A stretch of DNA of 5,338 nt, taken from contig CANBQQ010000254.1 in NCBI GenBank assembly GCA_947371715.1, positions 1 to 5,338 on the forward strand, read 5' to 3'. Made by a program: the position numbers and the translations under genes. Each line of letters opens with the position of its first letter. Position 1 is the stretch's first letter. Below the pieces are notes generated by a model. It was not told the DNA's origin. It was given only the letters and a program-made list of their open reading frames with translations, and did not search any database. Shown in pieces: positions 1 through 5,191 of the stretch. Origin of the DNA: Flavipsychrobacter stenotrophus. GTDB lineage: Bacteria; Bacteroidota; Bacteroidia; Chitinophagales; Chitinophagaceae.

Positions 1-30
1 TAACACGAAGCAAAGAAACCAGTAAGATCT

Positions 31-141
31 TATGGTGATTTTACCGGGGGTGTTCACCTCTTCCCATTCCGAACAGAGCAGTTAAGCCCCCCATGGCCGA
101 TGGTACTACACAACAATGTGGGAGAGTAGGTAGTTGCCATA
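31..141 (+). rRNA. rrf: 5S ribosomal RNA
   Basis: This is the 5S rRNA of the large ribosomal subunit. The central segment CCATTCCGAACAG followed by AGTTAAGC, then CCGATGGTACT and GTGGGAGAGTAGG, is the conserved 5S core. The terminal helix is visible: TATGGTGA at 31-38 pairs with TTGCCATA at 134-141 using two G-U pairs, which sets the ends and gives about 111 nt, a normal length. Positions 1-30 are probably the 23S-5S spacer, with the rest of the rRNA operon upstream of the window; that is inferred from usual operon order. A strong intrinsic terminator follows within ten bases, so this is the last gene of its transcript. The exact ends could be off by a few bases. Confidence 0.96.
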
Positions 142-147
142 TTTATT

Positions 148-184
148 AAGAATGCCCTGTCGAAAGACGGGGCATTCTTCGTTT
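148..184 (+). terminator. Intrinsic terminator of the rRNA operon
   Basis: AAGAATGCCC (148-157) pairs perfectly with GGGCATTCTT (170-179). The helix continues through TGTC/GACG with one G-U pair, to a GAAA tetraloop at 162-165, giving a 14-bp stem. It is followed by CGTTT, a short T tract. Its place seven bases after the 5S gene and its very stable stem make it the natural end of the rRNA transcript. Confidence 0.9.
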
Positions 185-195
185 ATACACATCCC

Positions 196-238
196 GGCAA
201 GGTAGGTAGTTACCATACCTGCCTGCCGTTAGGTAGGT
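196..238 (+). repeat. Eroded echo of the 5S 3' end with competing hairpins
   Basis: AGGTAGGTAGTTACCATA at 200-217 repeats the 3' end of the 5S gene (GTAGGTAGTTGCCATA at 126-141) with one change, G to A. A further TAGGTAGGT lies at 230-238. Two overlapping hairpins can form. In one, GGCAAGGTA pairs with TACCTGCC at 216-223 with one bulged A. In the other, ACCTGCCT (217-224) pairs with AGGTAGGT (231-238) with one G-U pair. They share bases and exclude each other. The simplest reading is a remnant of a partial duplication of the 5S tail and its terminator; a regulatory switch is unlikely because no gene follows directly. Confidence 0.55.
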
Positions 239-244
239 TTATTG

Positions 245-285
245 AATAACCCTTAGCATTAACTTGCTAAGGGTTATTTGCTTTT
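245..285 (+). terminator. Second intrinsic terminator after the rRNA operon
   Basis: AATAACCCTTAGCA (245-258) pairs over 14 perfect base pairs with TGCTAAGGGTTATT (265-278) around a six-base loop (TTAACT), followed by TGCTTTT. It has the stem length and layout of the terminator at 148-184 but a different stem sequence. It could act as a backup stop for the highly transcribed rRNA operon, or be the terminator of a lost second 5S copy. Because the stem is symmetric it might also stop minus-strand transcription, but the T tract favours the plus strand. Confidence 0.82.
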
Positions 286-302
286 AAGCACTTCCCGACA
301 TA

Positions 303-383
303 TTTGTCTGAACTGTGATTACGCTGATTAAATGATGGACTATGATGCCCGACGTGGATTGTCTGAATCAGGATGGTCAGGAT
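303..383 (+). repeat. Intergenic TTGTCTGAA / GATT-periodic repeat
   Basis: Two half units each begin with TTGTCTGAA, at 304-312 and 359-367, exactly 55 bp apart. The first is followed by GTGATTACGCTGATTA, the second by TCAGGATGGTCAGGATT. GAT or GATT words recur roughly every 8-13 bases from 317 to 383. From memory, sequences of this style (TTGTCTGAAC-TGTGATT with CTGATT or CAGGATT runs) are spread through intergenic regions of many Bacteroidota genomes; this was not checked. No open reading frame covers it. Together with the terminators it fills the gene-free stretch 142-405. Function is unknown. Confidence 0.5.
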
Positions 384-405
384 TTGATGAAAAGGAGGAT
401 ATGTA

Positions 406-798
406 TTACTCGTCCTCGCTCGTACTCTTTAATGCCCAGTAGATTAGTACCGGTTGAAAAAATAATCTGGTAAACCTTTTCCTATCTGTGTTGAGACCGA
501 ATCCGTTTCGTTTATGCGCAAATTGGGCAATGTTTCCAGGGAATACTGCAATAAAGAATGTTGCGGCTATTTTACCAATTGTTGTTCTGCCTTTTTTGTT
601 AGCTAATACTATTGCGCTTCCTAGTGCTATTTCAGTTATTCCTGAGTATACAACAGTATCATCTACTGGGATCGGTACCCATTCCGGGACCTGGGACTTA
701 AATTCTTCCCGTGCTGTAGTTAGGTGGCTAATGCCTGCAAATATGAGTCCGGCACCGAGTATTACTCTGGCAATATTCTTTTTGTTTTCGTTAGTCAT
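406..798 (-). CDS. DoxX-like small integral membrane protein
   Basis: This encodes a 130-residue inner-membrane protein of the DoxX-like type (the COG4270-style group of predicted membrane proteins). The start chosen is MTNENKK, because an amphipathic N-terminus then leads straight into the first hydrophobic segment. In-frame ATGs at 837 and 903 would add a tail of 13 or 35 residues that looks non-coding. Four membrane segments are visible at about residues 9-25, 48-66, 74-92 and 111-124. Family-like signatures are G-x-x-H-L in segment 1, VPEWVPIP before segment 2, FPGNI at 87-91 and QPVLIYWAL at 115-123. No catalytic residue is evident. DoxX relatives have been tied loosely to redox and thiosulfate or thiol metabolism, but nothing here supports a specific role. 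The gene is divergent from the HExxH protein gene and has no clear Shine-Dalgarno site. The family call is fairly firm; the function is unknown. Confidence 0.85.
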   Translation of the reverse strand: MTNENKKNIARVILGAGLIFAGISHLTTAREEFKSQVPEWVPIPVDDTVVYSGITEIALGSAIVLANKKGRTTIGKIAATFFIAVFPGNIAQFAHKRNGFGLNTDRKRFTRLFFQPVLIYWALKSTSEDE

Positions 799-986
799 GT
801 GTACTTGTTTGGATGTAGTGTACAAAGTCCGTTCCATGGAAATTTGTATTTTCGGCAGAGTGGAGCTGGCATTCCCTTTGCAGACCGTTGCCTGAAAAGG
901 CATTGCCGACGAATTTCTTGTTATTACTTCTTAATCGTTCTCATCAGTGGCGCATTTTTCTATTATCCAATGAAAGATTACATTTA
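799..986. other. Divergent intergenic region
   Basis: This region lies between two divergent start codons and should hold both promoters, but no convincing TAnnTTTG box is visible on either strand. Small elements seen are a 10-bp palindrome TTCCATGGAA (832-841), two direct copies of GTGTAC (799-804 and 818-823) just upstream of the DoxX-like gene, and a TGCCT-GAAA-AGGCA hairpin (889-902). A five-codon reading frame, MKDYI (970-987), ends in TAATG and overlaps the start of the plus-strand gene by one base. None of these can be assigned a role from sequence alone. Confidence 0.35.
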
Positions 987-2216
987 ATGAAAATTTCAGG
1001 ATCAATGCGCTTATTGCTACTATTACTATGTTTTTTGTTTACCACTGTTACTTATGCGCAAGAGGATTGGATAGCACCCGAGGGTAAGATTCTTAACTAT
1101 CGCACGTTGACCTGGAATGACTTCCAGAACAAAGAGGATAAAGACCATGCTGAAAAGCTGGCAGAGCGAAATCTTGAAGCGCGTGCTTATGTATGCCCTA
1201 GTATTTATTTTAAAGCTGATAGTGGAGAGACACAGGACAATGGTAGGGTAAAATTTACCTTTCATGTAAAGTGCGCTTTCCAGAGCAGGGCATTTGTAAG
1301 AGAGTCTACCAAAGAGATGCATTCTGACTATGTACTTATTCACGAGCAGGACCATTATGATATAGCATTGACTTATGCTAATAAGCTGCAGGCTGAACTT
1401 TCATCAAGAGATTATAGTGGTGATAAATATTCAGAAGAAATTGATAAGATATATGATGATCTTATGAACAAATATCACAAAACGCAAGAGACCTATGATG
1501 CTGAAGTAAATCCCAATGGGACGGATGATGTAGCAAAGCAACATCTATGGGACATGCGCATAAACAAATGTCTTGAGAATAATACCGATGAATATTATGC
1601 CAGTCCTGAAACCAATGTGCAGAGCGTAAAAGCAATATGGCAGATAGTAAAACGAATACCCGGTGAGCCTAATCTACAGTTCGTTGTAAGAGCAAGGCCT
1701 TTGTATTGTGGGTTTCAGGATGAGATGAAAACGAAGATATTTGAAACAAGCGAGTGGACGAAGACGCCTGCATTGACCGCTTTTTACACACAAAAATATT
1801 TTACAGAGGAGGAAGGTGCACAACCCAAAGAATGTGTACGTACAATGGGCTATTTGTTTGTACCTACAGCAAAGGATACTTACAAACGGATATTGATAGA
1901 TACATTTAGTTGTGATGGTATACAAGAAAAAATTGCAGGAGTATTTTGGGTCAATGCAGACTCAGATAATGTGAAAGAGCTGGTTGTAATGACTACAGTA
2001 ACAAAGAAAGATAAACAGGCAACGGGTACATTGTATGTAAACAGGATATACGATGATGTGGCTAAAGTTGTTCCTGCAAAAATGAAGAAACTTGATGAGG
2101 TGGCGACTAAAATAGAAGGAGGATTTGAAGGTGTGACAGCTGGCAAGCCCACCAAAGCAAAATATAGAAGTGAAAAAGAAATAGCTGAAACATTGAGGAA
2201 ACTGGGGTACCAATAG
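987..2216 (+). CDS. Secreted HExxH putative zinc metalloprotease (DUF922-like) with unassigned C-terminal region
   Basis: This is a 409-residue exported protein. The start at 987 gives MKISGSMRLLLLLLC and a signal peptide cleaved near residues 24-25 (VTYAQ); a start at 1005 is also possible, and one at 888 would add an implausible tail. LTWNDF at 41-46 followed by a region ending in HEQDH at 119-123 (YVLIHEQDHYDIA) resembles DUF922-type proteins, presumed zinc proteases with an HExxH motif. H119 and H123 would bind zinc and E120 would be catalytic. TYDAEV with a downstream QHLW (about 169-188) matches the next conserved block, but where I expect a His the sequence has NPNG. Residues about 206-409 form a second region I do not recognise; NADSDNVKEL at 323-332 resembles a calcium-binding DxDxD loop. 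The gene converges on the phosphatase-like gene with a 15-bp gap. Activity is inferred. Confidence 0.8.
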   Translation: MKISGSMRLLLLLLCFLFTTVTYAQEDWIAPEGKILNYRTLTWNDFQNKEDKDHAEKLAERNLEARAYVCPSIYFKADSGETQDNGRVKFTFHVKCAFQSRAFVRESTKEMHSDYVLIHEQDHYDIALTYANKLQAELSSRDYSGDKYSEEIDKIYDDLMNKYHKTQETYDAEVNPNGTDDVAKQHLWDMRINKCLENNTDEYYASPETNVQSVKAIWQIVKRIPGEPNLQFVVRARPLYCGFQDEMKTKIFETSEWTKTPALTAFYTQKYFTEEEGAQPKECVRTMGYLFVPTAKDTYKRILIDTFSCDGIQEKIAGVFWVNADSDNVKELVVMTTVTKKDKQATGTLYVNRIYDDVAKVVPAKMKKLDEVATKIEGGFEGVTAGKPTKAKYRSEKEIAETLRKLGYQ

Positions 2217-2231
2217 TGCTAACCAGGATAA

Positions 2232-3323
2232 TTATCTCTCTAATAACTCCTTAAAACCCACAGCAACCGGATGTTCGGCTGTAAAGGTAAATCCAAGTAT
2301 TTGTGCGATCGTTTGTGCTAATTGCTTTTGATATAGTTGCGGTGTATTGCTCATTTCACCTGCTGGTGTCACATTTGGTCCCATTACGGCAAACCATATT
2401 TCATTGGAGTTAGGTATTTTGTTATTGTGGCTTGTCCATTGTTCGTTTAGGCCACGACCGTGGTCTACAGTCACCAACAATAGTGTTTTGTCTTTGTAAT
2501 GAGGGTTTGTTTGTATATAATTCCAGATATCGCTTATCCATTTATCCACTCTGTTTGCTGCATCAAGATAGTCTTTGTAGTGACTATGATGAGCCCACTC
2601 ATCGGTTTCTCCATAAGAGATATACAGGGCCTTTGGTGTTTGTTTTTTCAGATAGTCAAGTGCAGCATAATGAGTAAACACATCTAATTGTTCTTCATCA
2701 CCAAACGGGCTATATTCATCGTGCTTCATTTTATTAATTAGCTGTTGCTCAGCGTCGGGGTGACTACCGCCGCAACTGTCTTTGCCACAGATCACAGGAA
2801 AACCTGCTCTCTTTTCATTAAGTATTCTGTCAAACGCATCCCATGCGCCAAAGGCAGCTACTCTGCCTTTAAAGACATTTTGTTTGTTCAAAAATTCCAG
2901 GAGATTGGTGTTGGGATTGGGCCGGTAAGCATTTGTATTTATGGCTGTGTCTACAAAGCCTGTGAATATCTCGCTGTATCCGGGGTAGGAGAACCAGTAA
3001 GGGTTGGCATTATTGACATTTGATTGTAAATCACGGTTGCCATACAATTGTCCTCCTGCGGCCAATGTTGTCCACAAAAAAGGCATCAGTTTTTTGCGAC
3101 GTTCCTGCGGGGTGGGTGCCCAATATTTTTTGAAGATGCCAGTACTATCTTGTTGATTGTAACGTGCATCTGAGGCAAGTGCGCTATCCATCCCTTTGAA
3201 AACTTCCTGCCAACGGAAGCCATCAGTTGTAATAATGATCACGTTTTCTATTGTCTTATTACGGGCATTACCCTGCAGACAAAATGCGAACAAAGGGATA
3301 AAGAATAATAGTGATCTTTTCAT
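2232..3323 (-). CDS. Secreted alkaline phosphatase superfamily hydrolase (phosphodiesterase/phosphatase-like)
   Basis: This is a 363-residue exported metal-dependent hydrolase of the alkaline phosphatase superfamily, closest in pattern to type I phosphodiesterase/nucleotide pyrophosphatase-like proteins. The signal peptide spans residues 1-20 (MKRSLLFFIPLFAFC, cleavage after GNA). The motifs run in family order: ITTDGFRW with metal ligand D34; PGYSEIFTG with probable nucleophile S117; GETDEWAHH with D241 and H245; VTVDHGRG with D287 and H288; and TSHN with H299. The set of metal ligands looks complete, so the enzyme should be active, probably with two zinc ions on a phosphate ester in the periplasm or outside the cell. 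The substrate cannot be read; sulfate or phosphonate esters remain possible. The start is supported by AGGA (3330-3333) six bases upstream and by a TATCTTTG box. It stands alone, convergent with the HExxH gene. Confidence 0.9.
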   Translation of the reverse strand: MKRSLLFFIPLFAFCLQGNARNKTIENVIIITTDGFRWQEVFKGMDSALASDARYNQQDSTGIFKKYWAPTPQERRKKLMPFLWTTLAAGGQLYGNRDLQSNVNNANPYWFSYPGYSEIFTGFVDTAINTNAYRPNPNTNLLEFLNKQNVFKGRVAAFGAWDAFDRILNEKRAGFPVICGKDSCGGSHPDAEQQLINKMKHDEYSPFGDEEQLDVFTHYAALDYLKKQTPKALYISYGETDEWAHHSHYKDYLDAANRVDKWISDIWNYIQTNPHYKDKTLLLVTVDHGRGLNEQWTSHNNKIPNSNEIWFAVMGPNVTPAGEMSNTPQLYQKQLAQTIAQILGFTFTAEHPVAVGFKELLER

Positions 3324-3346
3324 GGTAATTCCTGCTAAATATTAGC

Positions 3347-3354
3347 CAAAGATA
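3347..3354 (-). promoter_or_regulatory. Bacteroidota-type -7 promoter box for the phosphatase-like gene
   Basis: The minus strand reads TATCTTTG, a full match to the TAnnTTTG -7 box of the Bacteroidota primary sigma factor. It lies 23 bp upstream of the ATG at 3323, so a short leader of about 15-20 nt is expected, which would include the AGGA site at 3330-3333. No TTTG -33 element is visible at the usual spacing, so strength is uncertain. Confidence 0.5.
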
Positions 3355-3535
3355 TATGCTCATGATTAATTTGTTGTTATTCTTCCTTAGATGTCAGCTA
3401 ACCTAATTGCATATAGTATGATGAATATCGGGTTGTGAATAGAAAGATGAATGAGTGTATTTTCTTGAAATAGTAGCTTTCGACCCTGGAGGCCATTAGG
3501 CATAGGATGGCAATTATTTTCCGGGTATCCTAACA

Positions 3536-3571
3536 TTTGCCTCTCACTGAACGTCTTATTAGTTAGATTTA
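3536..3571 (+). promoter_or_regulatory. Weak candidate promoter for the GC-M-D protein gene
   Basis: TTTG at 3536-3539 and TAGATTTA at 3564-3571 resemble the -33 and -7 elements, but the gap is 24 bp, longer than the usual 19-21, and the last base of the -7 box is A instead of G. It lies 23 bp before the ATG at 3595. The rest of the divergent intergenic stretch (3355-3535) shows no gene, no RNA structure of note and no better promoter. Confidence 0.25.
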
Positions 3572-3594
3572 TAGTTACTTATAAATTAGATCTT

Positions 3595-4113
3595 ATGATG
3601 GTGCAAAGAGTGACATTATGGTTTTTCTGTTTATTGGGAGCAATATTCATCGTTGTTAATGATGGATGCCTGAAAAGGCGCCCTGAGGTAACCGGGTGTA
3701 TGGATAGGGTCGCCAATAACTTTGATGCTTCCGCTACAATTAATTCGGGGTGTACCTATGCGATAGATAAAGTTGCGGGTACTTACCTGGTAGTTGATAC
3801 TTCAGTGGTCTTCAATCATAATGATACAGTGGGCTGGTATGACACTACCATAAGCCAATTTAGTATGAAGGCTATAGCCTATAATCATGATTCATTGGAA
3901 TTTGATACGGTGCTATGCATCCATTGTCATGCCGGTTATAAGAGTGTCGCCGCCGATTTTTCTTCTTATTATTATGCTATGGACTATTATTATTACACTG
4001 TCAGCGGGCAAGGATCCTTTACCGGCGATACCTTCCGCTATCGTGAGGGTGTTAGTCCCTCATCAATGCCCGGTGCCAGAAACAGATGGGGTGTAGGGAT
4101 AAAGCAACATTAA
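3595..4113 (+). CDS. Small secreted/lipoprotein-like protein with one GC-M-D motif
   Basis: This 172-residue exported protein is not recognised as a known family. The N-terminus (residues 1-24) is a hydrophobic export signal ending in VNDGC; C25 may be a lipidated cysteine, although N-D at -3/-2 is a poor lipobox. Residues 34-55 (GCMDRVANNFDASATIN, then SGCTY) form one copy of the short cysteine-bounded motif GCMDxxAxNFDxxAxxxxGC, frequent in Bacteroidota surface and secreted proteins. AGTYLVVDTS at 61-70 begins a probably beta-rich domain running to the end, like small lipocalin-like lipoproteins. Odd features are a CIHCH sequence at 108-112, formally a CxxCH haem motif, and the tyrosine cluster YYYAMDYYYY at 125-134. 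Start may be the first or second of two adjacent ATGs; no Shine-Dalgarno site is seen. The gene is convergent with the TonB-C gene. Function is unknown. Confidence 0.78.
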   Translation: MMVQRVTLWFFCLLGAIFIVVNDGCLKRRPEVTGCMDRVANNFDASATINSGCTYAIDKVAGTYLVVDTSVVFNHNDTVGWYDTTISQFSMKAIAYNHDSLEFDTVLCIHCHAGYKSVAADFSSYYYAMDYYYYTVSGQGSFTGDTFRYREGVSPSSMPGARNRWGVGIKQH

Positions 4114-4154
4114 TTGAGGCAGGTAATCTGAAGTACTCCTTTAGTATTCTAAGT

Positions 4155-4196
4155 AACTAATTGGCTATGACTATTCCAATTTGAAACTAATTGGCT
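4155..4196. repeat. Short direct repeat around the stop of the TonB-C gene
   Basis: AACTAATTGGCT occurs at 4155-4166 and again at 4185-4196, exactly 30 bp apart. On the minus strand the second copy encodes the end of the TonB-C protein (QPIS) and the first lies just past the stop, in the same frame, reading PISYLE after two stop codons. The sequence after each copy also stays similar (TTGGAATAG against TTAGAATAC). This fits a decayed 30-bp tandem duplication of the gene's 3' end. Confidence 0.5.
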
Positions 4197-5073
4197 GTGT
4201 GTACATAACCTTTACAGGTTTACCATTCTGGCGGCCGGGTCTCCATTTAGGCATTGTAGAAATAACCCTAAGTGCTTCTTCATCAATATCAGGACTTACC
4301 GGTTGAGCAACTGCTACATCTTCTATGCTACCATCGTCCATAACGGTAAACGAAATGGCCACTCGCCCATGTAAACCCTTCAGGCGTGCTTTTTCGGGAT
4401 AGGTAATGTTATTGCTAAGGTATTCCATCATGTTATATGGAGGTGATGGCATCTGCTCTACAAACTGGTAAACAGTGCTACTTTTTGCAGTCTCACAACT
4501 TGTATCTTCCCCGGTTAAGGAATAGCAAGTCATTTTCTCTGTTTTCTGGCCAATGGAAACTGTGACCGATCTTAATTTCCCATTAGGGTGATATCTATAT
4601 TGCGTGAGGGAATCCATTTTTCCTTGCTTGTAACTCATTTCACTTGTTACTGTGCCGGTGGTATCAGAGTATTCTGTAGCATGTACCATTTGACCATTTA
4701 CATAAGCAACTTTCTTTTCAAGATTGCCGGTGGCCTTATAATAATGTTGCCATTGTCCGTAGTATAAGCCATCCTTAAAATCACCTTCTTTTACCTTGTT
4801 TCCTGCAGGTGTATAATAGGTATATCGTCCTTGCCTGTTGTAAGAAATGTCTATGTCAACAGTATCTGTAAACCCGCTAACCATGAGCTTTCCATCGATC
4901 TTAAAGTCTTCTACCTTGTATAGATCATTTGCCTTAGTAAAGACGCGGTAGTACATAGCGTGCTGCTTGTCGCTGATCAGCCATTTGCTGTCGAAATACA
5001 ATGTGGTGTCATTTTGCGCAAAACAAAAAGAGGGTATCAACAGGCAAAGACAGAGGAGTATTCTATTGAGCAT
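4171..5073 (-). CDS. Secreted MORN-repeat protein with C-terminal TonB domain
   Basis: This is a 300-residue exported protein. Residues 1-19 look like a cleaved signal peptide (MLNRILLCLCLLIPSFCFA, then Q). Residues about 87-170 carry MORN-variant repeats of the YwqK-like type, for example E-G-D-F-x-x-G-x-x-x-G-x-W at 96-108, then YVNGQ and YHPNGKL. Residues 205-300 are a TonB C-terminal domain with YPEKA (225-229), G236, DDG (246-248), MPKWRPG (274-280), GKPV and PISF (294-297). TonB-C domains of energy transducers contact TonB-dependent outer-membrane receptors. Here, however, the anchor helix and proline-rich linker of true TonB are missing, so energy coupling to ExbB/ExbD is doubtful and a periplasmic binding or scaffold role is as likely. 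No exbB, exbD or receptor gene is nearby. Automatic pipelines would probably call it an energy transducer TonB. Confidence 0.88.
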   Translation of the reverse strand: MLNRILLCLCLLIPSFCFAQNDTTLYFDSKWLISDKQHAMYYRVFTKANDLYKVEDFKIDGKLMVSGFTDTVDIDISYNRQGRYTYYTPAGNKVKEGDFKDGLYYGQWQHYYKATGNLEKKVAYVNGQMVHATEYSDTTGTVTSEMSYKQGKMDSLTQYRYHPNGKLRSVTVSIGQKTEKMTCYSLTGEDTSCETAKSSTVYQFVEQMPSPPYNMMEYLSNNITYPEKARLKGLHGRVAISFTVMDDGSIEDVAVAQPVSPDIDEEALRVISTMPKWRPGRQNGKPVKVMYTQPISFKLE

Positions 5074-5104
5074 TATAGTGCGTTTGGTAGATTGTATACT
5101 TTGA

Positions 5105-5137
5105 CAAAACTAATCATTCTTATTAATGTACCACAAA
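5105..5137 (-). promoter_or_regulatory. Bacteroidota-type promoter for the TonB-C gene
   Basis: On the minus strand TTTG (5137-5134) is followed after 21 bp by TAGTTTTG (5112-5105), a full match to the TAnnTTTG -7 box with a near-usual spacer. The -7 box is 31 bp before the ATG at 5073, giving a leader of about 25-30 nt with no Shine-Dalgarno site. This is the best promoter match in the window. Confidence 0.6.
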
Positions 5138-5171
5138 AGATAAAGCACCCCATATAGAGTGCTTTATCTTT
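5136..5171 (-). terminator. Intrinsic terminator downstream of the partial minus-strand gene
   Basis: AAAGATAAAGCAC (5136-5148) and GTGCTTTATCTTT (5159-5171) form a perfect 13-bp stem with a 10-base loop. It starts 20 bases after the stop of the truncated gene on the minus strand, whose transcript ends in TTTATCTTTTG. The symmetric A/T-rich arms could also stop plus-strand transcription. The foot of the stem overlaps the -33 element of the TonB-C promoter. Confidence 0.75.
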
Positions 5172-5191
5172 ATTTTACCAGTTGCAAGCAA

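Noticed and set aside
488..895. Open frame of 135 codons on the plus strand
   Set aside because: It is the antisense of the DoxX-like gene, whose translation has clear membrane segments and family motifs; the plus-strand product has no such pattern.
889..902. TGCCTGAAAAGGC hairpin, repeated exactly at 3667-3679
   Set aside because: The second copy lies inside coding sequence and thirteen shared bases with a short self-complementary core can arise by chance; no further flanking similarity is seen.
799..903. N-terminal extension of the DoxX-like protein to ATG at 837 or 903
   Set aside because: The extra 13-35 residues are polar and composition-odd, and the 903 start would overlap most of the divergent intergenic region needed for promoters.
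2227..2236. Palindrome GATAATTATC between convergent stops as a terminator
   Set aside because: It is A/T-rich, has no loop and no T tract, and overlaps the stop codon of the phosphatase-like gene; too weak to call.
2745..3023. Plus-strand open frame of 92 codons
   Set aside because: It is a shadow of the phosphatase-like gene, which has signal peptide and ordered catalytic motifs on the other strand.
3379..3535. Possible small gene or RNA in the divergent intergenic stretch
   Set aside because: The ATGs here open frames of fewer than ten codons and only a 5-bp GCCAT/ATGGC stem is visible.
4132..4148. Hairpin AGTACT-CCTTT-AGTATT as a shared terminator of the convergent genes
   Set aside because: The stem is only 6 bp with a G-U pair and no T tract follows.
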